From: Bacteroidota bacterium
GTDB lineage: Bacteria > Bacteroidota > Bacteroidia > Bacteroidales > GCA-2748055
Direction of reading: 5' to 3'
Length of the DNA: 5,405 nt
Assembly (NCBI GenBank): GCA_030592605.1
Contig: JAUVIT010000157.1
Location: 1-5,405 of the forward strand
Positions within the stretch are counted from its first letter, which is position 1; each line of letters begins with the position of its first letter. Below, one piece after another: positions 1 to 5,405 of this stretch. Under the pieces are notes generated by a model. It searched no databases, was not told the origin of the DNA, and saw nothing but the letters and a program-made list of their open reading frames with translations. The translations under genes were made by a program, and so were the position numbers.

Positions 1-1241
1 CTAAATCACGCCGCCGCATCTTTCTGATCAGGCAGTTGAGGATCTACATTCTGGCTTTCAAGGGTTTTTTTGAAGACAGGGCAGCTGTACGAGCCGCTGG
101 ACTGACCTATTTTACCATGCTCTCCATTGTACCTATTTTTGCCATTGCTTTTGCCATTGCAAGAAACTTTGGCTTCGAGGATATGCTGCATCGTTTTATC
201 AACAACAATATGCAGGACCAAGAGGAGGTGATGAAGTGGGTGACCGGTATGGTGGACAGTCTGCTATCCGAAACCAAGGAGGGAGTGATTGCCGGTATTG
301 GTGGTGTGATCCTTTTCTGGTCGGTGATCCAGGTACTGAACAATATTGAAGCCGCCTTTAATGACATCTGGCACATCCACAAGCCGCGCAGCATGTTAAG
401 AAAGTTTTCCGACTACCTGGCCATTATGATCCTGACTCCCTTTGCCATAGGACTTACGGGTAGTTTCCTGGTAAAGATGCAATCCACTGCTGAAGAATTG
501 GAGTATCTCAAACCCCTGGTTGTAAGCCTGATGAAGGCAGTACCCTATCTCTCCATGTGGCTGCTTTTCACCATTGTGTATATCGTGATGCCCAATACAA
601 AGGTAAAGTTCCGAAATGCCTTGATTGCAGGTATTTTTGCGGGTACCGTGGCCATACTCTTTTCGTCCCTTTATCAGGGTTTGCAGATTGGTGTGATGCG
701 CTGGGGTACTCTCTATGGGACCATTGCTTTTATCCCCCTGTTTTTAATGTGGTTGCAGATTACCTGGCTCATCGTGCTGATAGGGGCCGAACTCTCCTTC
801 GCCTACCAGAATATTGAGAATTACGAATTTGAAGAGAACGCACTTAAGCTGAGTCAGAACAACAAACGAATCCTAACCCTGCTGATCTCTTATCAGATTA
901 TCAGGAACTTTGAAGATGGAACTGAGCCCTGGAATACGGAAGCGCTTAGCCATGAACTGGGGATGCCCCTTCGTCTGGTAAATGAGCTGGTATTTGAGCT
1001 GGTGCAGGCAGGAATCCTATCCGAGCTGGCGGCCAATAACCCCAAGGATCGTTCCTATCAGCCGGCGGTGGATATCAATAAGATCACCGTCGAGTACATC
1101 TACAAGCAGATGGAGATGGTAGGAGGCGATCATATGATTGTGACTGAATCTGATGAATTAAACAAGATAACAAGGCTTCATGAGCATATTCTGCACTCCA
1201 TCAGGGAGTCTCCCTCTAACATCCTGCTTAAGGATATCTAA
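1..1241 (+). CDS. YihY/BrkB-family integral membrane protein with C-terminal winged-helix-like domain (5' partial)
   Basis: This is an inner-membrane protein of the YihY/BrkB family, often labelled 'ribonuclease BN'. That name is a historical misassignment, and the molecular function is not established. Counting from the TTG codon at 36, six hydrophobic segments lie at about 22-45, 84-105, 127-147, 160-186, 194-216 and 225-257. The family hallmark FFEDRAAVRAAGLTYFTMLS is at 11-30, and GAELSFAYQ ends the last helix (250-258). A soluble tail of about 140 residues follows. Residues about 278-345 look like a winged helix, with a helix-turn-helix-like stretch (TEALSHELGMPLRLVNELV) and a 'GILSEL' strand region. 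The frame is open to the left edge with no stop, adding a basic stretch (KSRRRIFLIRQ) before the TTG. I therefore treat the gene as cut by the window and not as starting at 36. It ends at TAA 1239-1241. It lies upstream of the his genes on the same strand, but a promoter and attenuator separate it from them. Family assignment is firm; role is unknown. Confidence 0.9.
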   Translation, partial: KSRRRIFLIRQLRIYILAFKGFFEDRAAVRAAGLTYFTMLSIVPIFAIAFAIARNFGFEDMLHRFINNNMQDQEEVMKWVTGMVDSLLSETKEGVIAGIGGVILFWSVIQVLNNIEAAFNDIWHIHKPRSMLRKFSDYLAIMILTPFAIGLTGSFLVKMQSTAEELEYLKPLVVSLMKAVPYLSMWLLFTIVYIVMPNTKVKFRNALIAGIFAGTVAILFSSLYQGLQIGVMRWGTLYGTIAFIPLFLMWLQITWLIVLIGAELSFAYQNIENYEFEENALKLSQNNKRILTLLISYQIIRNFEDGTEPWNTEALSHELGMPLRLVNELVFELVQAGILSELAANNPKDRSYQPAVDINKITVEYIYKQMEMVGGDHMIVTESDELNKITRLHEHILHSIRESPSNILLKDI

Positions 1242-1246
1242 GTGCG

Positions 1247-1261
1247 CTATCGATTCGATAG
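1247..1261. repeat. Perfect 7-bp inverted repeat after the membrane protein gene (possible weak terminator or operator)
   Basis: CTATCGA-T-TCGATAG is a perfect dyad with a one-base centre, starting six bases after the stop codon of the membrane protein gene. As RNA it would fold as a 5-bp stem (CUAUC/GAUAG) with a 5-base loop, followed only by a short T-rich stretch (TTATTCG). It could be a weak transcript end for the upstream gene or a protein-binding dyad, or it could be chance. The dyad is seen directly; the role is a guess. Confidence 0.35.
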
Positions 1262-1301
1262 TTATTCGAACAGTTTAATATTAAATTATTCCTATAAACC
1301 G

Positions 1302-1332
1302 TTTGAGATTTACATATTATTAGTTAATATTG
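1302..1332 (+). promoter_or_regulatory. Candidate Bacteroidota-type promoter for the his operon
   Basis: TTTG at 1302-1305 is followed after exactly 19 bases by TAATATTG at 1325-1332. The Bacteroidota housekeeping promoter consensus is TTTG (-33), 19-21 bases, then TAnnTTTG (-7); this site departs from it at one position. Transcription would start near 1338-1342, giving an unusually short untranslated stretch of about 10 bases before the leader ATG at 1350. That position is what an attenuator needs. It lies in an AT-rich gap with no competing gene. The match was made by eye; no start-site data are available. Confidence 0.55.
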
Positions 1333-1349
1333 CATAACATTTCAAGACA

Positions 1350-1406
1350 ATGAGGTTTTACAGGCAGCATAGCGTTCATCATTACCATCATCACGTGATT
1401 GGTTAG
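1350..1406 (+). CDS. hisL: Histidine operon leader peptide (18 aa, six His)
   Basis: ATG at 1350, followed by 17 sense codons and TAG at 1404-1406, encodes MRFYRQHSVHHYHHHVIG. Six of 18 residues are His (positions 7, 10, 11, 13, 14 and 15; five CAT codons and one CAC), and five of them fall within six consecutive codons. An in-frame TAA at 1335-1337 bars any longer start. There is no Shine-Dalgarno, which is normal for this phylum. The position matches a classical attenuator: just after a promoter, ahead of a terminator, and directly before hisG. The peptide itself would have no function. Low charged tRNA-His would stall the ribosome on the His run and change folding of the downstream RNA. 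It is not homologous by sequence to enterobacterial HisL but has the same design. Such ORFs are too short for standard gene callers. The symbol is given by function and position. Confidence 0.85.
   Translation: MRFYRQHSVHHYHHHVIG
1384..1403 (+). promoter_or_regulatory. Possible 1:2-type hairpin within the leader-peptide His codons
   Basis: ACCA (1384-1387) can pair with TGGT (1400-1403) and ATC (1390-1392) with GAT (1397-1399), leaving a two-base bulge (1388-1389) and a four-base loop. The core ATCACGTGAT (1390-1399) is a perfect 10-base palindrome. In attenuators an early hairpin over the leader codons pauses RNA polymerase until a ribosome arrives. Here it would span the main His codons and be melted by the translating ribosome. 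The pairing is short and inferred by hand. Confidence 0.35.
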
Positions 1407-1465
1407 AACCCTGTGTAGTACATTGTAATCCGAAAATATAAGTTGAGAGGTTTGCAGATACTGCA
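1407..1465 (+). promoter_or_regulatory. Candidate antiterminator pairings of the his attenuator
   Basis: Two mutually exclusive pairings between the leader stop codon and the terminator would prevent the terminator forming. In the first, AACC (1407-1410) pairs with GGTT (1449-1452) in the 5' arm, extended by CT (1411-1412) with AG (1446-1447) across a bulged A. In the second, TGTAGTA (1414-1420) pairs with TACTGCA (1459-1465), seven pairs including one G-U, invading the loop and 3' arm. The geometry suits attenuation: a ribosome stalled on the last His codons (to 1394) would leave 1407 onward free, whereas one at the stop codon would cover it. Both pairings are modest in length and were found by eye, so the exact structure is uncertain. 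Confidence 0.4.
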
Positions 1466-1476
1466 GACCTTTTTTT
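1448..1476 (+). terminator. Intrinsic terminator of the his attenuator
   Basis: AGGTTTGCAG (1448-1457), loop ATA, and CTGCAGACCT (1461-1470) form a 10-bp stem with one G-U pair. The stem runs straight into a T tract at 1470-1476, which is textbook intrinsic terminator form. It ends only 15 bases before the hisG ATG and lies downstream of the His-rich leader ORF, so it would stop transcription before the structural genes when histidine is plentiful. A plain gene-end terminator for the upstream membrane gene is less likely, because the site is more than 200 bases from that gene's stop and immediately precedes hisG. Confidence 0.85.
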
Positions 1477-1491
1477 GTAAAAAAAAACAGA

Positions 1492-2349
1492 ATGGAAAAA
1501 TTGAGAATTGCCATACAAAAATCGGGTCGACTCAGTGAGAAATCACTGTTGCTTCTGAAAGAGGCGGGGATCTCCTTAAACAACGGTTCCCGCAAGTTAA
1601 GGTCCGTGGCTCAGACCTTTCCCCTGGAAGTGATTTATCTCAGGGATGATGATATACCGCAATATGTGGAGGATGGAGTTGCTCATATCGGGATTGTAGG
1701 TGAGAATGAATATGCCGAGAAGGAGTGTAAGGTGGACCTGGTGGAAAGATTAGCTTATTCCCGCTGCAGGCTCTCCATTGCAGTTCCCAAATCGGAGAGC
1801 TATGAAAGCCTGGAGGATCTGAATGGCAAGCGGATTGCCACCTCTTATCCGGTAATCCTGGAGAAATATTTGCAGGAGCATGGGGTCAAAGCAGATATTC
1901 ATATTTTGAGCGGCTCCGTTGAGCTGGCTCCCTCCATCGGAATGGCCGATGCCATTTTTGATATTGTAAGTTCGGGAAGCACTCTTATTAGCAATGGACT
2001 GAAAGAGGTAGAAGTGATCATGAGATCGGAGGCGGTGGTGATTGCCAATCAAAATCTTGATGCAGATATTCAGGCCATACTGTATGACCTGATCTTCAGG
2101 ATTCGTAGTGTAATGGCTGCATCCAATAATAAATACATCCTGCTTAATGCACCAAATGAGAATTTGCAGGAGATTATCAATACCATTCCTGGTATGAAAA
2201 GTCCTACGGTAATGCCCCTGGCTGAGTCGGGGTGGAGTTCAGTTCACTCGGTACTTAGCGAGAAAGAGTTTTGGAGTGTCATTGACCGCCTCAGGGAGCT
2301 TGGTGCACAGGGAATACTTGTAATACCTATTGAAAAAATGATTGTCTAA
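1492..2349 (+). CDS. hisG: ATP phosphoribosyltransferase, long form (HisG)
   Basis: HisG catalyses the first, committed step of histidine synthesis: ATP + PRPP to N1-(5'-phosphoribosyl)-ATP + diphosphate, in the cytoplasm. The 285-residue length fits the long, HisZ-independent form. The N-terminal half opens with LRIAIQKSGRLSEKS (4-18). RDDDIPQYVEDG (51-62) leads into the conserved IGIVGENEY. DAIFDIVSSGSTL (153-165) is the PRPP-binding loop. Residues from about 210 to the end form the ACT-like regulatory domain, with GMKSPTVMPLA, GWSSVHSV and a GILVIPIEKMI ending; this domain binds histidine for feedback inhibition in characterised long HisG proteins. The ATG at 1492 is preceded by a run of nine A and no Shine-Dalgarno, common in Bacteroidota, and sits 15 bases past the attenuator T tract. 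It is the first structural gene of the operon, with hisD starting 16 bases after its stop. Identification is secure. Confidence 0.97.
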   Translation: MEKLRIAIQKSGRLSEKSLLLLKEAGISLNNGSRKLRSVAQTFPLEVIYLRDDDIPQYVEDGVAHIGIVGENEYAEKECKVDLVERLAYSRCRLSIAVPKSESYESLEDLNGKRIATSYPVILEKYLQEHGVKADIHILSGSVELAPSIGMADAIFDIVSSGSTLISNGLKEVEVIMRSEAVVIANQNLDADIQAILYDLIFRIRSVMAASNNKYILLNAPNENLQEIINTIPGMKSPTVMPLAESGWSSVHSVLSEKEFWSVIDRLRELGAQGILVIPIEKMIV

Positions 2350-2365
2350 TCTGAATACAAAGTGC

Positions 2366-3655
2366 ATGAATATAATTCGTAATCCTGAAAAGAGTACCTG
2401 GTCCGGGCTGCTTGAACGACCCCGCTTAAATCACTCTACCCTGGAAGAGCAGGTACAAAAAATTATTGATGATGTGGCGCTGAATGGAGATGCTGCAGTA
2501 AGCAAATACACCAGGGAATTTGATCACTATGATGCAGCAAATCTTGAAGTTACGGCCGAAGAGATTCAGGCTGCCAAAGGCAATGTGAGTAAGGAGTTAA
2601 GGAGGGCCATTGAGGAGGCCCACTGGAACATCCAGACCTTCCACAAAAAGCAGATGCACACCTACGAAACCATTGTTACGACAGCTGGTGTGCGTTGCTG
2701 GCAGAAACCGGTTCCAATGAGTAGCGTGGGACTATACATACCAGGGGGATCTGCACCACTGCTCTCCACTGTGCTGATGCTGGGGATTCCGGCGAAAATC
2801 GCAGGATGCAAGGATGTGATACTCTGCTCACCCCCCGACAGCAGTGGACAGGTGAGTTCCTCCATCCTCTATATAGCCAACTTACTGGGTATAGACAGGG
2901 TGTTTCGGGTAGGAGGCGTTCAGGCCATTGCTGCTATGGCGCATGGAACGGAGAGCATTCCAGCCGTTAATAAAATTTTCGGACCGGGTAACCAGTATGT
3001 GACCATGGCCAAACAGCTTGTGAGCCGTGAAACAGTGGCCATAGATATGCCTGCTGGTCCATCTGAACTGGCTGTGGTGGCTGATAGTAACGCCAATCCT
3101 GCTTTTATCGCCTCCGACCTTCTTTCCCAGGCAGAGCATGGTCCTGATAGCCAGGTATTACTGCTTACCGATTCCGATGCTATGATCGATCGCGTCAAAA
3201 TTGAACTTGAAAAGCAGCTGAAAGAGCTTCCGCGAAAGGAAATTGCTTCAAAAGCTCTGGATAACAGCAAGATGATTCTTCTAGGTGGTCAGCAGGAGAT
3301 CATGGAGATGGTCAACGCCTATGCACCGGAACATCTTATTATTGTTACTGCGAATTACGCAGACTTGGCCGAACAGGTGCTTAATGCAGGATCGGTTTTT
3401 CTGGGTGACTATACTCCTGAGAGTGCGGGGGATTATGCATCTGGGACCAATCACACCCTGCCCACCAATGGATGGGCCCACTCTTATAGTGGGATCAATA
3501 TGGATAGTTTTTATAAAAAGATCACTTTCCAGGAGATCAGCAGGTATGGATTGGTGAATATTGGAGATGCCATTATGACTATGGCTGAAGCAGAAGAGCT
3601 GCAAGCACACAGCAATGCGGTCTCCATCCGATTACGAAGTACTGAAAATGACTGA
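2366..3655 (+). CDS. hisD: Histidinol dehydrogenase (HisD)
   Basis: HisD is the zinc-dependent, NAD-linked enzyme that oxidises L-histidinol through the aldehyde to L-histidine, the last two steps of the pathway. I take ATG 2366 as the start, giving 429 residues beginning MNIIRNPEKSTW, which fits the family N-terminus. A TTG at 2342 in the same frame would overlap hisG by 8 bases and add eight unconserved residues. Conserved blocks include FGPGNQYVTMAKQLV, DMPAGPSELAVVAD, SQAEHGPDSQ and GDYASGTNHTLPT. By comparison with the E. coli enzyme, the zinc ligands correspond to Gln255, His258, Asp356 and His415, and the catalytic Glu-His pair to Glu322-His323 (in APEHLIIV). All are present, so the enzyme should be active. 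It follows hisG by 16 bases, and its TGA stop lies inside the start of hisC, suggesting translational coupling. Confidence 0.96.
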   Translation: MNIIRNPEKSTWSGLLERPRLNHSTLEEQVQKIIDDVALNGDAAVSKYTREFDHYDAANLEVTAEEIQAAKGNVSKELRRAIEEAHWNIQTFHKKQMHTYETIVTTAGVRCWQKPVPMSSVGLYIPGGSAPLLSTVLMLGIPAKIAGCKDVILCSPPDSSGQVSSSILYIANLLGIDRVFRVGGVQAIAAMAHGTESIPAVNKIFGPGNQYVTMAKQLVSRETVAIDMPAGPSELAVVADSNANPAFIASDLLSQAEHGPDSQVLLLTDSDAMIDRVKIELEKQLKELPRKEIASKALDNSKMILLGGQQEIMEMVNAYAPEHLIIVTANYADLAEQVLNAGSVFLGDYTPESAGDYASGTNHTLPTNGWAHSYSGINMDSFYKKITFQEISRYGLVNIGDAIMTMAEAEELQAHSNAVSIRLRSTEND

Positions 3656-4694
3656 GTCTACAAACATATCCTCTTTGGTCAGGAAAAATATCCTGGAGAT
3701 GAAGCCTTATTCATCGGCAAGAGATGAATATTCGGGATCTGCCTCGGTGTTTCTGGATGCCAATGAGAATCCCTTTAATGATCCCCTTAACAGGTATCCC
3801 GATCCGCAACAGACCCTGCTGAAACAGCGGATCGCTAAGCTCAAGGGATTGCCCGAGGCTTATGTTTTTCTTGGAAATGGAAGTGACGAGGGTATCGATT
3901 TGTTATTCAGGGTATTGTGTGAGCCGGGAAGGGATCATGTTATTACCGTCGATCCCAGCTATGGCATGTATGCTGTCTGTGCGGAGATGAATAATGTGGA
4001 GCGAAGAAGCGTTCTTTTAAAAAGTGATTTCAGCCTGGATCCTGATGCTGTTCTGGCCGCTGTGGACGAAGATACCAGCTTGATATTTCTATGTTCTCCA
4101 AACAATCCCACTTCCAACTCCCTGGAGCGTGAAGCTATGGTGAAAATTATCGACGGGGTTAATTGCATGGTAGTGGTGGATGAGGCCTATATCGATTTTA
4201 GTAAGGGCCCGGGACTTCTTTCTATGCTGCAGGAAAAGAAGAACCTGGTGATCTTGCAAACCCTCTCCAAGGCCTGGGGACTTGCCGGAATCCGCCTGGG
4301 TATGCTCTTTGCACATCCGGAACTGCTTGCATACATTTCCAGGGTGAAGTATCCCTACAACATCTCTGGCCTGACCATTGAAGCGGCACTCAGGGGCCTG
4401 GATGATATAGAACAAAAGGACAAATGGATCAAAGAAATCCTTGAGCAGCGAAGCAAAATGGCCACAGAGCTGGAATCGCTTCCTTATGTGAGGAGAGTCT
4501 ATGCATCCGATGCCAATTTTCTATTGATAAAGGTGGATGATCCTTCAGCCGTGTATGAATTTTTAATGAATAAGGGCATCATTATTCGTGATCGCTCGTC
4601 GGTTCCGCTTTGTGAAGGGTGCCTGCGTATTACCGTTGGGACAGGAGAGGAAAACCGGGACTTGTTAAGTGCCCTTAAAATATTTCAGCCATGA
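3648..4694 (+). CDS. hisC: Histidinol-phosphate aminotransferase (HisC)
   Basis: HisC is a PLP-dependent class I/II (fold type I) aminotransferase that moves an amino group from glutamate to imidazole-acetol phosphate, giving histidinol phosphate. I choose ATG 3648 (348 residues), which overlaps the end of hisD by 8 bases. An in-frame ATG at 3615 would add 11 residues and overlap hisD by 41 bases; it is less likely because the family motif [10 protein letters not shown] begins only at residue 19 from 3648. Visible features are DANENPFN (38-44), RYPDPQQ with Tyr50, [11 protein letters not shown] (76-86), SPNNPT (150-155), VDEAYIDF with Asp178 and Tyr181, [14 protein letters not shown] with the PLP-binding Lys208 and Arg216, and LRITVGT with substrate-binding Arg327. 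Full length, with no missing key residue. Its TGA overlaps the hisB ATG by four bases. The family also contains tyrosine or phenylalanine aminotransferases, but operon position settles the role. Confidence 0.96.
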   Translation: MTESTNISSLVRKNILEMKPYSSARDEYSGSASVFLDANENPFNDPLNRYPDPQQTLLKQRIAKLKGLPEAYVFLGNGSDEGIDLLFRVLCEPGRDHVITVDPSYGMYAVCAEMNNVERRSVLLKSDFSLDPDAVLAAVDEDTSLIFLCSPNNPTSNSLEREAMVKIIDGVNCMVVVDEAYIDFSKGPGLLSMLQEKKNLVILQTLSKAWGLAGIRLGMLFAHPELLAYISRVKYPYNISGLTIEAALRGLDDIEQKDKWIKEILEQRSKMATELESLPYVRRVYASDANFLLIKVDDPSAVYEFLMNKGIIIRDRSSVPLCEGCLRITVGTGEENRDLLSALKIFQP

Positions 4695-5405
4695 AGAAAG
4701 TACTATTCATTGACAGGGATGGAACCCTGATCAAGGAGCCTCCGGTGGATTACCAGGTGGATTCGCTTGAGAAACTGGAGTATATGCCCGGAGTTTTCAG
4801 GAATCTCCACAAGCTGAGGCACTTTACAGACTATGAGCTGGTGGTGGTCAGCAATCAGGATGGAATGGGCACAGATGCCTTTCCTGAGGCTGATTTCAGG
4901 GCTCCCCATGATAAGTTTCTGGAAGCTTTCAGGAATGAGGGGGTGGAATTTGATGCGGTACATATGGACCCGTCAATGCCCGAGGAGAACTCTCCCAACA
5001 GGAAACCCCGAACCGGAATGCTCACAAACTATCTGGAAGGTCGCTACGACCTGGAGAACTCATTTGTGATAGGCGATCGTACCACAGATATGGAATTGGC
5101 CCGGAACCTGGGTGCTAAGGGGATTCTTATAGGGAATGAAGCAGTTGCCAGTGAAGCAGAGGCAGACGAAATTGCCTCTAATGCAGAAGTGATATGCAGC
5201 GACTGGGACCAGGTGTATCGATATATCCGGAGCCAACAGAGAAGTGCAACTGTTTTACGGTCCACCAACGAAACCGAGATTACCGTCAGGCTTTCTTTGG
5301 ATGGAGAGGGACATACACAGGTCTCGACCGGACTTGGATTTTTTGACCATATGCTCGATCAGATAGGGCGACACGGTGGCCTTGACATGGAGGTGGATGT
5401 GAAAG
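4691..5405 (+). CDS. hisB: Bifunctional histidinol-phosphatase / imidazoleglycerol-phosphate dehydratase (HisB), 3' partial
   Basis: HisB catalyses two non-adjacent steps: dehydration of imidazoleglycerol phosphate (C-terminal domain) and dephosphorylation of histidinol phosphate (N-terminal HAD domain). The start overlaps the hisC stop as ATGA. The HAD domain spans about residues 1-165: FIDRDGT with nucleophile Asp8 and acid/base Asp10, [10 protein letters not shown] (motif II, Ser54), RKP with Lys105 (motif III), and GDRTTD (128-133, motif IV). After a linker ending around DWDQVYRYI, the dehydratase domain begins near residue 178 and includes [14 protein letters not shown] with metal-binding His220. 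The window ends at residue 238 with the frame open; relatives run to roughly 355-380 residues. Odd point: the four zinc-ligand positions of the E. coli phosphatase loop (Cys, His, Cys, Cys) are here Asp93, Ser95, Ser101 and Asn103, so this loop should not bind zinc. The catalytic aspartates are intact. Confidence 0.95.
   Translation, partial: MKKVLFIDRDGTLIKEPPVDYQVDSLEKLEYMPGVFRNLHKLRHFTDYELVVVSNQDGMGTDAFPEADFRAPHDKFLEAFRNEGVEFDAVHMDPSMPEENSPNRKPRTGMLTNYLEGRYDLENSFVIGDRTTDMELARNLGAKGILIGNEAVASEAEADEIASNAEVICSDWDQVYRYIRSQQRSATVLRSTNETEITVRLSLDGEGHTQVSTGLGFFDHMLDQIGRHGGLDMEVDVK

Noticed and set aside
36..38. TTG at 36 as the start of the membrane protein
   Set aside because: The frame is open to the left edge of the window, and the upstream residues look like a normal basic N-terminal extension, so the real start is most likely outside the window.
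1242..1491. T-box or other metabolite riboswitch before hisG
   Set aside because: I see no T-box sequence or large structured aptamer, and the short distance from promoter to terminator with a His-rich ORF fits a leader-peptide attenuator.
1320..1595. Minus-strand ORF across the his leader (91 aa)
   Set aside because: It is the reverse reading of the leader, the terminator and the 5' end of hisG; its Met-rich stretch is merely the complement of the CAT His codons.
2342..2365. TTG 2342 as the start of hisD
   Set aside because: The added residues are not family-like, TTG is a rarer start, and ATG 2366 gives the expected N-terminus and length.
2920..3270. Minus-strand 116-aa ORF inside hisD, and similar long antisense or alternate-frame ORFs inside hisG, hisC, hisB and the membrane gene
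   Set aside because: All lie wholly inside well-conserved coding genes, show no recognisable domain, and have compositions expected of shadow frames.
3615..3647. ATG 3615 as the start of hisC
   Set aside because: It would overlap hisD by 41 bases and adds residues not expected in the family; ATG 3648 gives a standard length.
1..5405. Mobile elements, CRISPR arrays, tRNA or rRNA genes, defence or phage genes
   Set aside because: No direct-repeat arrays, terminal inverted repeats, transposase or integrase motifs, or tRNA-like cloverleaf segments were seen on either strand.

Overview
The window is from a member of the Bacteroidota, probably an environmental Bacteroidales or Marinilabiliales type, though genus cannot be read from this sequence. 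Three observations support this. The histidine genes run hisG-hisD-hisC-hisB, with the long HisG and bifunctional HisB usual in that phylum. Starts lack Shine-Dalgarno sequences and instead have A-rich upstream stretches. The one recognisable promoter fits the Bacteroidota pattern (TTTG, 19 bases, TAnnTTTG-like) and not the sigma-70 pattern. Everything recognisable is on the + strand.

Layout: (1) 1-1241, the 3' part of a six-helix YihY/BrkB-type membrane protein with a soluble C-terminal winged-helix-like domain; its start lies left of the window. (2) 1242-1491, a 250-base AT-rich gap that is the most interesting part. It holds a short dyad just after the membrane gene, a candidate promoter, an 18-codon ORF (1350-1406) with six His codons, competing RNA pairings, and a hairpin plus T7 terminator ending 15 bases before hisG. 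Together these read as a ribosome-mediated histidine attenuator. (3) 1492-5405, hisG, hisD, hisC and the first two thirds of hisB, tightly packed: a 16-base gap, then overlaps of 8 and 4 bases. The right edge cuts hisB soon after its dehydratase domain begins.

How the genes work together: HisG commits PRPP and ATP to histidine synthesis. HisB carries the IGP dehydratase and histidinol-phosphatase steps, HisC the transamination between them, and HisD the final two oxidations. hisH, hisA, hisF and hisIE would be expected just downstream but are not visible. The leader would tie transcription of the operon to charged tRNA-His, while the C-terminal domain of HisG would provide feedback at enzyme level. 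The membrane protein gene has no evident link to histidine and appears to be a separate unit.

The enzymes are ordinary members of known families. I see no new multi-gene system. The points most worth attention are the histidine attenuator and the loss of all four zinc-ligand positions in the HisB phosphatase domain.
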